From: Onchidella celtica
Taxonomy: Eukaryota > Mollusca > Gastropoda > Systellommatophora > Onchidiidae
Direction of reading: 5' to 3'
NCBI GenBank assembly: GCA_963931925.1
Contig: OZ007569.1
Span: 18,520,482-18,584,481 of the forward strand
DNA length: 64,000 nt
Within the stretch, counting starts at the first letter, position 1. Each line of letters opens with the position of its first letter. The notes under the pieces were generated by a model. That model saw nothing but the letters and a program-made list of their open reading frames with translations, was not told where the DNA came from and did no database searches. Below, piece by piece: positions 1 to 10,887 of this stretch. The translations under genes and the position numbers were made by a program.

Positions 1-71
1 TTTTGCCATTGTTTAAGCTGATAAGAACAGATACTACACTTGATCTTAGCCAAAAAAGGCCGAGAAGCGAT
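1..71 (-). pseudogene. U2 snRNA 5' fragment (partial, probable pseudogene)
   Basis: Read on the minus strand from about 71 downwards, the sequence begins ATCGCTTCTCGGCC and continues through the branch-site-recognition region (GTAGTATCTG) to TTATCAG, matching about the first 50 nt of U2 snRNA. Two things argue against a working gene. The loop-I T run is two bases longer than the usual four, and after CAG the sequence leaves the U2 pattern (CTTAAACAATGG instead of the expected TTTAATATC) before the window edge. I read it as a truncated or chimeric U2 copy. Sequence beyond base 1 would settle this. Confidence 0.7.
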
Positions 72-99
72 TCTTACCAGTGTAGTAAAATTTATACAT

Positions 100-240
100 A
101 AATATTTAATTCTATTTGTGAGATTTAAATTGATGAAACTCTGAATACCAAACATAAACAAAGAAACTAAATAGACCATGAAAGTTGCAATGCGGCCGAT
201 ATCGTACCGACGAGCCGTAAAACCAAAATTCATTATCAAA
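100..240 (+). repeat. Dispersed repeat, copy 1 of 3 ('GCCGTAAAACC' family)
   Basis: The segment shares ATTGATGAAACTCTGA, a CATAAA stretch and GCCGTAAAACC-type sequence with 62040-62190, and more weakly with 63515-63600. All three copies lie in the same orientation. The conserved 3' part (GTGGCCGTTACC...GCCGTAAAACCCAAACTC in the best copy) resembles the shared 3' tail of a short retroposon, but I cannot name the family. Confidence 0.5.
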
Positions 241-980
241 CCCTATAATGTTAGGTTCAATAATCTGAGTTTGCACCCTTACCATAATAAACCAATGACA
301 AAGAGGAAATTTTAAAATACTGTTTTTGACATTATTATTTCAAGTTCAAATACCAGTAACAGTAATGGTAGCACATTATCGTAATATCATACAAAATAGG
401 CCTACTTCAAAGGCTCTTCTCAGCTAGAGACTGCTTTAAGTAACACCAAAAATTTGTTTAAAGACTTTGTTTAAATCCAGAATCAGTAAACGCCGAGATA
501 ATGTCAAAACCTTCACAGGGTCTTAGAGCGCATTGTGCTTCTTCCGCTTTCTTCTCGTTTCGATTATTTCGTTGAGACTGAAGTTTTTCGACAAAACTAC
601 AGAAATTGAGGTAAAGGCGAAACGAAACTGAAGCCACTGTGCAGTAAATTTACTCCGGCTTGAAAACCACTGACTTTGGTGGTTTGTTTTTTTTCATTTT
701 TTTGTGGCACACCGAATTACCATTTTGTTTAACAGGAGCATGTTTCATGAGGTCAGCAAACTCCAATGTATACATCATCTTAATGTTTAAGTGCCACAAT
801 TAAATCGGGTCTGCTTTACATCTTACAAATAAAACTCTGAACAGACAGGAATTTTACACATAAAAAACACAGTCTTCTCTGATGGCTGGGCAGTTTGAAA
901 GTTAAGAAAAGCTCACCATGATCCAGGGCCGTCCTAATGCCTGAGCAAAATAATAATAGTAAAATTAAAAAGTTGCGTAC
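241..980. other. No gene seen
   Basis: AT-rich sequence with stop codons in all frames. I see no splice-bounded exon, RNA gene or clear repeat boundary here. Confidence 0.5.
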
Positions 981-982
981 AG

Positions 983-1410
983 CAAATAAAAAAAGAAAAA
1001 GGGAAGACAAATTGATAGATCGGTTAGCTACATCTTCGAGAAAACAAACAAAAAATAAAAATGGAAAATTATACAGAGAAAACAACTGAACGATGAAAAA
1101 AAATGTAGAATATGAAATATTTTGTAGAATATCAAATTAATATGATTAGTTTTACTTGCGAGTCCTGACTTGTATTTTAGGAGCGCAGCACGTCCGCCAA
1201 TGTGTGAAGGCCTGAAGTGGCCTGAATTAGACTTAATAGTCTACAAATATTTCATATTCTACATTTTTTATTTATTGTTTAATTGTTTTATCAGTTCAAT
1301 TTTCCATTTATTTTTGTTGTTGTTGTTGTTTGTTTTGTTTTCCCGAAGAAAGTTTCTAACCGAAATCTCCATTTTTTTGTCTTTCCTTTTTTTTTTTTTC
1401 GTTTTATTGT
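983..1410. repeat. Imperfect inverted duplication (fold-back), about 150-bp arms
   Basis: The left arm (about 983-1127) and the reverse complement of the right arm (about 1240-1410) align over most of their length. Shared blocks include AAAAATGTAGAATATGAAAT, TGGAAAATT, CGGTTAG and a run of AAAACAAACAA. A spacer of about 112 bp separates the arms. The innermost 28 bp are nearly perfect, while the outer parts carry small indels, so it is old. Transcribed, it would fold into a long double-stranded RNA. Confidence 0.65.
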
Positions 1411-2320
1411 GTCCTTTCGGTATTATTTCCTACGCGACACAGACTAATAAATTAAACAGACTGGATGATCCCATTGTGTGACGTCACAAAACAGCGAAAG
1501 GTCATGAACCATTCGCCACATTAGATTTACGGTTGCGACCGACGCTTCAGCACAGTTACAATGCAGCGGTCGTTAAAAGTCCAGACGGTCATAATTTATA
1601 ACAATAAAAAAAAGGCAGCTGTAGACAATAAAATGAAAGGATAGGCAAGACAATGCATTATCAATACATGTACAACCAATCTTGACAAATAAAAAGAAAT
1701 TTCTACTGCAGATAGAACTAAAATCGGAATTTCCCGAGCGGCGGCCACGTTGGTTATGCGGCCGCATCTTATTAACTTCCGTAAAAAACGACACAGCCCG
1801 AAGCTTGTGTTTCCAGTCTGGTTATTTATTAGTCTGTGCTACGCGAGGCTTTGCAACATGCAACTTTTTCTGTTAGCCACAAATTTGACTTTGCTTTAAT
1901 CCTTGCTGTGACCCCGCAGTTTTTCTGTGACTTTTATAATATTTCGCCAATATTAACACATGGGCACATTGGGCAGCTGCCCATGGGTCCCGAGGGTTTA
2001 GGGGGTCCCCATGCATGCAAATTTACATTGGTTTTGGAAACGAGGAAGAAAATCCCGTGCATAACAAAAGAATCTGCCCAGGGGCCGATAGTGATGTTGA
2101 GACGGACCTGCCTTGGTCATATTAAACAGCAGCAAAAGAATAAAATTGAAGAGAAGAGCAAAGCGAAAAAGAAAGATTGAGGAATAACCTAGCATGAAAA
2201 AACAACGGAGTGACTCTTTGCGCCACCCAAGTTAGGTTTTATTCGCACAGTGAATGTTCAGGGGGGAAATAGGATTAGGTGTAGGGTTAGAGTTATAATT
2301 AGGTTAAGTTATTTTTTATA
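1411..2320. other. No gene seen
   Basis: Unassigned sequence with short open frames only. A weak telomere-like motif (GGATTAGGTGTAGGGTTAG) occurs near 2270-2292. Confidence 0.4.
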
Positions 2321-2322
2321 TA

Positions 2323-2440
2323 CTTCTTTAATCCCATTAGGAAATTTGCCTTAGTGTCATTGCAGCCCAGTTACTACTGGAGCAGGCACGTCGTCGCCAC
2401 AGTGCAGCGCCGCGATTGTTGGTTTTTTGGGGTTGTTTTT
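2323..2440. repeat. Dispersed repeat shared with 27580-27700
   Basis: This stretch and 27590-27700 share GTCGCCACAGTGCAGCGCCG exactly, and align on both sides (TTTGCCTT-GTGTCA..., TTGGTTTTT-GGG). At 27.6 kb the same unit leads into tandem monomers with a hammerhead-like core. Here it runs into a G-rich tract and the tail of a SINE. Family unknown. Confidence 0.6.
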
Positions 2441-2462
2441 TTTTCGGGGGGGGGGGGGAGTA

Positions 2463-2731
2463 GATAATTTTTTATTTAATTTGCCGGGGCAGCCGCCTGT
2501 TCGGCCTGCTCTTCTCGATTTCCAACTGCCAAGGCATCTTTAACGTGCGCAACGTGCACACGTGCCATCCGAATTTCTTGTCCTTATCCGAGAAGACTAG
2601 GTGCCCGATCCTACCCACCATAGGATCAGGGACAGGAAAATATGGGAATGCCTGCACCGACGGGATTTGAACCCAGTACCTTTGGCATGAGAGGCGAGCA
2701 CCGTGCCTCTAGCTACCGTGTCCCTGTATCC
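2463..2731 (-). mobile_element. tRNA-derived SINE, near full length
   Basis: On the minus strand the element starts with a tRNA-like head (about 2731-2655). It has an A-box-like TAGCTAGAGG and a canonical B box GGTTCAAATCC. The body then contains CCTAGTCTTCTCGGATAAGG, GTGCACGTTGCGCACGTTAAA and CCTTGGCAGTTGG, and it ends in an AT-rich tail at about 2465. Copies of the body recur at 8068-8215 (+) and 23583-23874 (-). RNA polymerase III promoter boxes and the dispersed copies support a SINE; mobility today is not shown. Confidence 0.8.
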
Positions 2732-2959
2732 ACAATACCATGTTCGTTGGGCACATGGCCACGCCAATTGTTTTCGGAAACTGGCTACAGGTTAGTAACA
2801 AAGATTTTATTTGTTCATGCCTTGGCAACATGATCGAACGGCCTTTGTTTTGGTTTGGGTTTCTATCCATATTTGATGATGACTTGAAGTGTTTTTATAC
2901 AACATCCATGCATCCTTCTAATCCAGGTATAAAAAATGAGAGTTGCAATATATGAGAAT

Positions 2960-3186
2960 GGGTAGGTGGATGGATGGATGGGTTAATGGATGGATGGACG
3001 AATGGCTGGATTGATGGATGGACGGATGAATGAACTCCTTTCTCTCTTTCTCTCTAACATGGACGGATGGATGGGCAGATGGTTAATGGATGGATGGACG
3101 GATGGATGAATGGCTGGATGGGTGGATAAATGAATGGATGGATGGATGGATAGATAGATAGGTGGACGGATGGGTGGATGGACAGT
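2960..3186. repeat. GATGG-type minisatellite
   Basis: Imperfect tandem 4-bp units (GGAT/GATG/GACG) fill most of this stretch, interrupted by a short CTTTCTCT segment near 3038-3058. Open frames across it are low-complexity artefacts. Confidence 0.85.
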
Positions 3187-3900
3187 GTTTCTTCTAAGCG
3201 AAATTTCTAAACTCTCCAATGCTAATTTGTTGTTGTTGTTGTCTCCCTGTTGTTTATTCTAACTTCAGCCCTTGCTCAAGGTGAAAAAGAGATAAAGAAC
3301 GTCTACCTTAACCCATTAAGTAACAGACATGCCAGTTGGAAACAACCCAGAACAAACCCCAAATAGTTGTTCAATTTGTTAGGATTATCTTGTGTGGCTT
3401 TCATTCTATCTTTCGTTTCTGCTGGCCTTAAAAACTGTGAATCTAGATCTGGATGAGAATGAAGAAAGGGGGAAAATGAAAACTGTTAATTATAATTCTC
3501 CTTGCCAGTGAGAGCTATCAATAATGAATCCAGTTGGAAACTACGCAATATTTTCTGAGCCAAATGCAATTTTTTGATGACAGGAATTAACATGAAGGAG
3601 ATGACTTTGTGATCTTCAATTATTATTTTGGCAATTGGTAAAGAGTTGTGAAGATGAAAAGAGTAAGTCTCCTCCTTGATGAACCAAGAGATTGTATAAT
3701 GACATCGAGACAATAAAAACGAGGAGATATGTCACAGCAGAACACACTTGATCCCAGCATGATAAAACACGGGCAAATTTAGTTCGTGTAGAAAGCGGTA
3801 CTGATACAGCTATGTAAATATGTAATGATGTGCTGCAGTAAGGGAAGCACAGTGATGACGTGGTCAGTAAATCCAATGCCATGAATCATAACTCTACTAT
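3187..3900. other. No gene seen
   Basis: Unassigned sequence without convincing coding, RNA or repeat structure. Confidence 0.4.
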
Positions 3901-3914
3901 TACCACTACTTACA

Positions 3915-3980
3915 CGCATACCGTCTTTCTCTCTCACTCCGTCTCTCTCTCTCACACACACACACACCCGCACACACTTG

Positions 3981-4017
<37 letters not shown>

Positions 4018-4121
4018 TCACTCTTCTGTCTCTCCTCTCCACCAATCAATTTCTTTCTCTCCCTCCCGTTCTCTGTCTGTCCTTCCTATCTCTTTCTCCC
4101 TTCCCCTATCCTTTTCTATCT

Positions 4122-4164
<43 letters not shown>

Positions 4165-4175
4165 CCTCTCTCATT
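3915..4175. repeat. CT-rich and CA microsatellite cluster
   Basis: A (CA)n tract near 3951-3978 is followed by two long (CT)n tracts (about 3985-4014 and 4126-4172) within pyrimidine-rich sequence. Long frames on both strands here are simple-repeat translations. Confidence 0.9.
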
Positions 4176-4179
4176 CATT

Positions 4180-5006
4180 GTGTCTCTTTGCAGAATCAGT
4201 TGCTGCACGAGGATTCAATTGTCCTTGCCATGCATTTTTAAAAATTATTTTTCCCCAGCTCTCACACCGAATGACCTAAGTTAACCAATAGTATTCAGGT
4301 TGTTGGTCCAAATTACTAAGTAAAACTGACCGAATAAAAAGTCGAACACAAAAAAATAACTCTTTTGCCGGCATTTTTTCTATTTAATGTATTTCCTGCT
4401 ATTAAATCAAGGTTACACCAGGGATTCCCAAACTGTAAGCAGGAGCCCGTTTAGGCGTATGCCATGCTATCCTCTTCAGTTGACTCATGTGGTTAAAACC
4501 TCTTTGAAAAGACTCATACCAACATTTGAAGAGAAACAGTTTCTTTTTTTCTTTTTCTGAAATTAGAAGGTGTGCACGAAGTATTTGGTGAACTTTAGCG
4601 AAGCACATAAACCCATAATGGGAGAATCCCTGAATGACAAAGTAACATTCTCGTGTCTGGCGACACATTACGCTCGTGAAAGGTGAGTTCCGTCTCGGTT
4701 TCACTTCAGCCATTCAAAACTTGTTTATTTCATAGTGGTCATTGCTTTTATGATAGCTCTACTGATTTCTTCGTATCGATATGACCATCACCGGCAAACT
4801 GAAAATCAACTGGTTTCAAAACTGCGTTTCTAGTTTGTGACCCAATCAGCGAAGTCGTTGAATTGTTGGACGGTATCGATGAAATGATAGCATGTTATTG
4901 TTTGAATACGACCATCCAGTTGTATTTAAATGCTTGACTCACTCCATTTCGTTCTTTTTCTCTCGACATCTGCAGTAAACAGACCGGCGTCGTGGAGATG
5001 GTTGCC
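4180..5006. other. No gene assigned
   Basis: Unassigned. One ATG-started frame at 4618 runs into a good donor-like GAAAG/GTGAGT at 4683. I recognise no protein in it and treat it as chance. Confidence 0.35.
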
Positions 5007-5011
5007 GTGAG

Positions 5012-6254
5012 TGTCGCGATGTGGGTTAGATGGGGATAATTCGACTGACACTCTTTCGAGGTCCGCTCCCACAATCGACGAACACACAAAAAAAATACTT
5101 GCACTCTAAAAACTAAATAAATCAATTGCTTTGATTTTTAGCAGAACTGTAGGGCAGTTTAATTACAGGAATTAATGTAACAAATATAATTATAAATATA
5201 AATATCAATTCAAAGGCAACTGAATCTAACTAATGAAACTACAGCTTTCTATAAAGACTAACTTATTCACTCTAACTACTTGCAGGTCATATGAGTTATA
5301 TGCCAAATAGAATCCGCGCACGTGGCGACGGATATAACAGTTTAAATTCTATTAATTCAATGAGACATGTTATGATATGGACATTTCCTCTAGACACGCC
5401 ATGGAGAATGCTTGTACAACCATGCGTTGTCTGGCGGTAGCTCTGAAACTGTCTTCAAAAGTAAGTAGAACGGTTCACTTTCATCATTACAAATTAGTAT
5501 GGACTCTCACCATGCGGCCCTCATTGGGAGTGAGAGCGCTGGATGTAAACGCTGTGGGTTTATATCAAACCAAGTAGCTTAGGCTCTGGAGCTTTAACTC
5601 ATGGCGCTCCTCACAATATGGACTGCTCAACTGCGTCTCTTATGTCTCTCATCTGGCCGAGGACTATCGCCGTCCACCTCGTAAATGGATTGTCTACATG
5701 TGGCATCTATCTAAGCTCTGCACGGGTTTAAATATACTAAAGCTATGTCTCGACCTTCCGTCCAGATTCATACATTTGATTGGTGCAACCACCTCTAGCT
5801 CAGCTGCCGAACCGAGTTATTTTAAGTAACAGCCCTACGCAACGACCTTGGGTCGACATCAAAGGTCGAATCACTCAAGACAATAAAATGTAATTTTATA
5901 GCAATAAATTCTTAACATGTTCAAAACCCCGAGCTTTTACTCTGGATCACGGATTTTCTGTACGTCAACAGACGTCTCAATAACATTTAATTCCTACTCA
6001 CCCCTTCCCTCTCTACTAAACCTAGTTCAAAACACGAGATATAAAAAGTGCTCAGTCATGCACACCTACGCTGTCCGTCTATCCTTCCCCACACCTTCTG
6101 TCTATCTATTAGGAAAAAAACTGTTCAAAACAAATTGTTTACGAGACCAAGTTATGCTGGCTCGCACAATAATTACGTTTGTAAAAATTACTCACTGCTC
6201 TCTCACAAAAATTTACTCAGTGGAAACATTTATGAATCAAATCTGTTCTTGACA
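5012..6254 (+). mobile_element. Solo LTR (1,243 bp), copy A
   Basis: The element starts TGTCGCGATG and ends TTGACA, giving the TG...CA termini of an LTR, and is flanked by identical 5-bp duplications GTGAG (5007-5011 and 6255-6259). A second copy lies at 36454-37712, and the two align along their whole length with many substitutions and indels. No gag-pol sequence and no primer-binding site follows. It is therefore a solo LTR left by recombination between the two LTRs of a retrotransposon whose superfamily I cannot assign. Orientation is set by convention only. Confidence 0.8.
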
Positions 6255-6259
6255 GTGAG

Positions 6260-7735
6260 CACGTGTTTCGATGTGAATGTCCGTGAAGGCCCTCTGTGTG
6301 CAAGCCCACTGATCTTCAAGCAACCCAGGAAGGACATCAAATTATCAGCCTGAGCAGCGCGACCCTTCATGTGTCCAGAATCATACAAAGCCGTGGCAGA
6401 ATTAAATGTGAGTAAATTTGATAATAGTCAGGCTGTTCAGTGTGTGTTTAGATAGATTACAACGGTTAGATCTACGTCCGCATCAAAACGCTTGTGACGA
6501 GAGAAGTTGTGTTTAACTAGAAAAAAGGCAGAACATAGGGGAGGGTGAGGGAGATTAGGGGGGGGGGGGGGGAGGGAGAGGGCGAGATCAGGTTTCCATT
6601 CTCTTCAGTGACTTAGGCAACTTCAATGGGGCACTTTAGCTTGTAATGTGGTTTTGAAATATGTACCTCCTTTTATGCCTCTTTCCTCTTATCTTCAGTA
6701 GATTTCTGCATTGCATAATTTCCTGTCGTTTTGATGTGTAGCACGACCAGTTATGGGTTACAGACCATGTTATCTTGCATGTTAAACATGTCACTGGGTC
6801 TCGTGTTTTAATTACCTTTTATCTAAACTATTTTGTGATGGTACACGCCATCTCAGAAGTGTTCATAATAATCGGAGCACGTGTTCACGGCACCCACGTG
6901 AATGTCGCCGATCTTTGTTAGATTCGATCCTTTGCAATTGTGTGGACAAGGGAGTCGCTAGCATCTTCCAAATGAAATCACCTCCCACCAGTGTTAAAAT
7001 TTCAGGATAATGAATCGCTTCCCCGTTTGAAAAAGGTTTAAAATTATTTTAAAAGTCCCTCTTCGATCTAATTTTTATGATTTGCTACTTGTATGCTGTT
7101 TTAACTTGCCAACGTATTGGTCCCACAAATCCATTTCAGGGGTCCTGAAACCAATTTCCTGTTTGGAAAGAAAATTTAGATGCTCTACACGAACAACGCT
7201 GCTTTCAGAATGTCTATGAAGTGTCCAGTCAGTTCTAAAGTGCACCAACAATGCAATGTATTTATTCCCCCTTAACTCTTTGCCGACCCCCGACATCCAG
7301 TCGCGAATAAGTTTGTCAAAAATGATTTATAATTAGATCTCTGAAGTTCCAACTCAAATTAGAAAGGAAACGAAGTGAACCAAACAGATGGTACATTATT
7401 AGCACTCTAAATGTCTTAGTGGCCCACTTAAGTGATTTGGTCTTCCCAAAGGATTTTGCAATATTCCAGAAGGGGGCGGCGGCGATGAGCTGTTCTGTTC
7501 CGCAATAGAGTGAGGAAAACGTTTGACAGCTCCACTATGAAAGTACCAGTGAGCACTACTAATAAAGGGATAACATACTTTAAGCATTTTAACATGTCGA
7601 CGCGGACGGGGGGAACAATAGAAAATATAGCTCTTCCTACCGACGGGTTTCTAGTACGTGCGTGCGTGTGGATAGGATAGGTCGAGTTTAATTGCTAATA
7701 GAGATACCCTAAGCCCGAAAGGGTAAATCACTTTC
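6260..7735. other. No gene seen
   Basis: Unassigned sequence including a G-rich tract (about 6538-6580). I see no supported exon or element boundary. Confidence 0.4.
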
Positions 7736-7739
7736 TTAG

Positions 7740-10100
7740 GAACTAGATTCCAGTGTATAAGTGGGGAAGGGGGAGGGGGGTACCTGCCGTTATACTACCG
7801 AGGTCTCCGATATGATCGAGTAGTGTAATTACCAATTGATGGAAATACGCTAAGCCACAAAAGGTTTAACTTTTTTCAAGAAACGCCTTCCTCACACGAA
7901 CTAACGTCTCGTGTACTCGTACAAGTGGGGAAGGGGTGGGAGTACTTACCGCTATACTATCGAGGAGTCGATATGGTGGATTATAAATACAAAGACACAG
8001 AACTTTTTCCAAGACAGCCTCCTTCCAAATGCGGGAAATATATAATGCACGAGTATGAGGAGCGGGTAGGATCGAGTACCTAGTCTTCTCGGATAAGGAC
8101 GAAAAAATTCGGAGGGCCCGTGTGCACGTTGCGCACGTTAAAGATACCTTGGCAGTTGGAAATCGTAAAGAGCAGGCCGAAAGGCCGCTGCCCGGGCAAA
8201 ATTGAAATTAATAGATTAAAATTTATCTATATCATCTCCCCCCCCCCCCCCCCCGCCAGAACAAGAAATAATAAAACAAGGAAAGTGAGGTGTAAATGCC
8301 AAGGGCAGCGAACCTCCTAAAATAAAGACCTCAAATCAGCGGATGGGTGTTACGTTAACTAATTACCAATTAATGGAGATGCACTAAGCCACAATAGGTA
8401 ACCTCCACGGAACTTCTTTCCCCATACCAACTAACGACTCTAACGTAGACGCGGGGAAGGGGTGGGGATGCTTACCGTTATACTACCGAGGTTTCGATAC
8501 GATGATTATAGGCACAGAGCCACATTAACTTTTTTCAAGGCAGCCTCCCCAAGTAATGCACGAGTATGTGGAAAGGGGCTGGGGGTACTTGCCGTTATAC
8601 TACAGAGGTTTCAATGTGATTAATTACCAATTAATGGAGATGCACCCCTCCCCATACGAGGGAATAACGTCTAATGTACGAGTGGGGAAAGGGGGTGAGA
8701 GAGGGGAGGATGTTTACCGCTATACTGCCGAGGACTCCGATGTGATGGATTATAAACACAAAGCCACAAATAGCTATTTCCAAGACAGCCTCCCTCCCAA
8801 TACAAGTAACACTTGGTCTCCAAGTCTAATGAATGTGTAGGGGGCTGGGGGTACTTGCCATTATACTACCGAGGTTTCGATGATAGATTGATGTAAATAC
8901 CAATTAATGGAGATAGGCTAAGCCACAAAGGGTAAACTTAACTCCTTTCCCATACGAGAAACTTAGTCTCAAATGTATGTGGGCAAGGGGTGGGGATACT
9001 TACCGTTATGCTACCGAGGAATCGATATGATAGATAAAATTAAATTACCAGTTTATGAAGATACTCTTTCCAAGAAACTCCTTCCCATTACAAGGAACTA
9101 CTGAAAAGAGTGCTAATCTGTAATGTTACGTAGGGGGTGTTTTTGACGAATTTCTTAGCATTACCACCCTTTATCTCATTCTATCCGGCATTTTCAGTAG
9201 CCCAGAATGGTTCTCCTTAACATTTATAGCAAAATCAGGAGTATATATTTTTGTGCAAGGTTCCCGGCCATTTGACGGCTTGGCCCCCCTACTATGTAAT
9301 GTTTAAATGGGGAAGAGGTGGGGATACTTAGATAATTATGGATTATAAGCAGCCAGAGAGCTTTTTCCGAGACAGCCTCTTTCCTTACGATAAACATGTC
9401 TCTAATGCTCGAGTATAGGGAAGAGGGCAGGGGGTAATTGCCGCTATACTACCGAGGTCTCTGATATGATCCAATTTATGTAATTACCAATTAATGGAGA
9501 TAACGCCAAGCCATAATAGGTGAACTCTATCCAAGAAACTCCTTCACCGTACGACGAACTGGTCTTCAATCTGTAAGATCTGTAAGTGGGGAAGGGGTGA
9601 GGGTACTTACCGTCGTACTACCGAGGAGTCGATATGATGGATTAATGTAATTATAAATTAATGGAGATGCACTAAGCCACAGGGTAAAACTGCTTTCCCA
9701 AGAACTTCTTCCCCGTACGAGTAACGGTGCATAAGTGGGGAAGGGGTGAGGATACTTACCGTTATACTACTGAGGATTCCGACATACAATGTAATAAATG
9801 TTAATGTAATTATCAAATGGAAATACAATATGCCACGTAAAACGAAAATTGTTTCCAAAACTCCTTTCTTATTCGAGGAACTAGTATCTTATTCACGAGT
9901 AGGGCGGGTACTTACTGTCAACTACACGTCTTGATACGATGGATTGTAATTACAAAATGAAAAGGAAAAAACACTAAACAAAGGGAAAAACGCAAAGAGA
10001 ACTCTTTCCACACTAGGAACAGTCTCCAGTGTGTAAATGGAAGGGGTGGGGATACTTACCGTTTTACTACGAGGTCCCGATGTGATGGATTCTAGTAATC
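7740..10100 (-). repeat. tRNA-Asp-like tandem array, about 13 units
   Basis: Units of roughly 120-170 bp repeat with A-box-like cores near 7790, 7955, 8478, 8596, 8720, 8862, 9007, 9320 (broken), 9444, 9612, 9762, 9915 (decayed) and 10062. On the minus strand the core reads CCTCGGTAGTATAACGGTAA then GTATCCCCACC. This closely resembles the first 30 nt of animal tRNA-Asp (acceptor, D arm, A box). Similarity stops before the anticodon, and only a poor B-box-like AGTTCGTATGG follows. Other conserved blocks are ACCAATTAATGGAGAT and TAAGCCACA. A 5'-truncated SINE (8068-8215) and an unrelated stretch of about 160 bp (9125-9290) interrupt the array. Confidence 0.75.
8068..8330 (+). mobile_element. 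5'-truncated SINE inside the tandem array
   Basis: The segment matches the body of the 2463-2731 SINE (CCTAGTCTTCTCGGATAAGG, GTGCACGTTGCGCACGTTAAA, CAGTTGGAAATCG), but the tRNA-like head is missing. After a poly-C run near 8241 the sequence CCTCCTAAAATAAAGACCT also occurs next to the third copy (23588-23614, opposite orientation). The SINE tail therefore probably extends to about 8330. It splits two units of the tRNA-Asp-like array and so is younger than the array. Confidence 0.65.
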
Positions 10101-10870
10101 ACTAGGTGATGCTCTTAACCAGAGTTTTATGTACGAATGTAAATTCTTTCCTTTTAACCTATTTTTATATCTGGTAAGTTATCCGGTCTCTATGGAGCAT
10201 TACGCCAGTTAACTGCCTTTTGTGATTATTTAAATGGGTGCCATCGAACAGGTTAGTGTTCATTTTTTTAAAATCAGAAAATTATAATCCAAAAGGAAAG
10301 GCCTTAGAATAAATGTAATAATAATCAGACATTTCATCGTGGTGCAATTTGGTCTTTTTTTTTTTTTACATAGCTGCAGCATGAATGATTTTCAAATAAA
10401 TTTTCTCAGTGCCAGATCTAACGCAGTTTAGTATCGAACTATCGTGCTCATTGAAGTTCCTTAAGCAATCTCTTAAAAATGTGGCGGTAAAAATGTTTTT
10501 GGCTCCCTTCGATAAGCCTACTGCATGGAAGACTGAATTCGACATGCTTTGAGCTTGAAACTTAATTAGATGGGGGAGGTTTGCGGATGGAAAAGGAGAG
10601 ATTGGGGAGAGGAACAAGACAGCGCCGATCAAACCAAGACTAAGACTACGGTGAATAGAAATCTTTGTCTTTGGCCTGTGAAGTCGCGGGCCCTCTACTA
10701 GTTTGGTTGAAAATGTTACGAAACAAATGCTGGGAGGAATCAGGTTTTTGAATTTCATTGGAAATAACTTTCTTCAGCTGTTGCGGAGGTGTCTGCATTG
10801 TCCATCAGAACAGGCAAATTGTAATACTGAGAAGTGCTTCCTAAGACAAATCCTCTACCAGCCATCATAA
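10101..10870. other. No gene assigned
   Basis: Unassigned. The 130-residue open frame on the minus strand (10366-10758) has no motif I know and no splice or promoter support. Confidence 0.4.
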
Positions 10871-10887
10871 CAATAGTACTGTAATTC

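Noticed and set aside
3860..4279. 139-residue Ser/Leu/His-rich frame on the + strand and its antisense partner
   Set aside because: Translation of CT and CA microsatellites.
4618..4690. ATG-started 22-codon frame ending in a good splice donor (MGESLNDKVTFSCL...)
   Set aside because: It resembles a first exon, but I found no continuing exon in phase and no family match. The opposite strand is equally open.
7740..10100. Repeated GGTAAGTAT on the minus strand of the tandem array as spliced-leader RNA genes
   Set aside because: The motif is explained by tRNA-Asp D-arm similarity. I see no Sm site after it and no conserved leader exon, so a spliced-leader reading is not supported.
10366..10758. 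130-residue frame on the minus strand
   Set aside because: No recognised motif and no neighbouring exon evidence; likely a chance frame.
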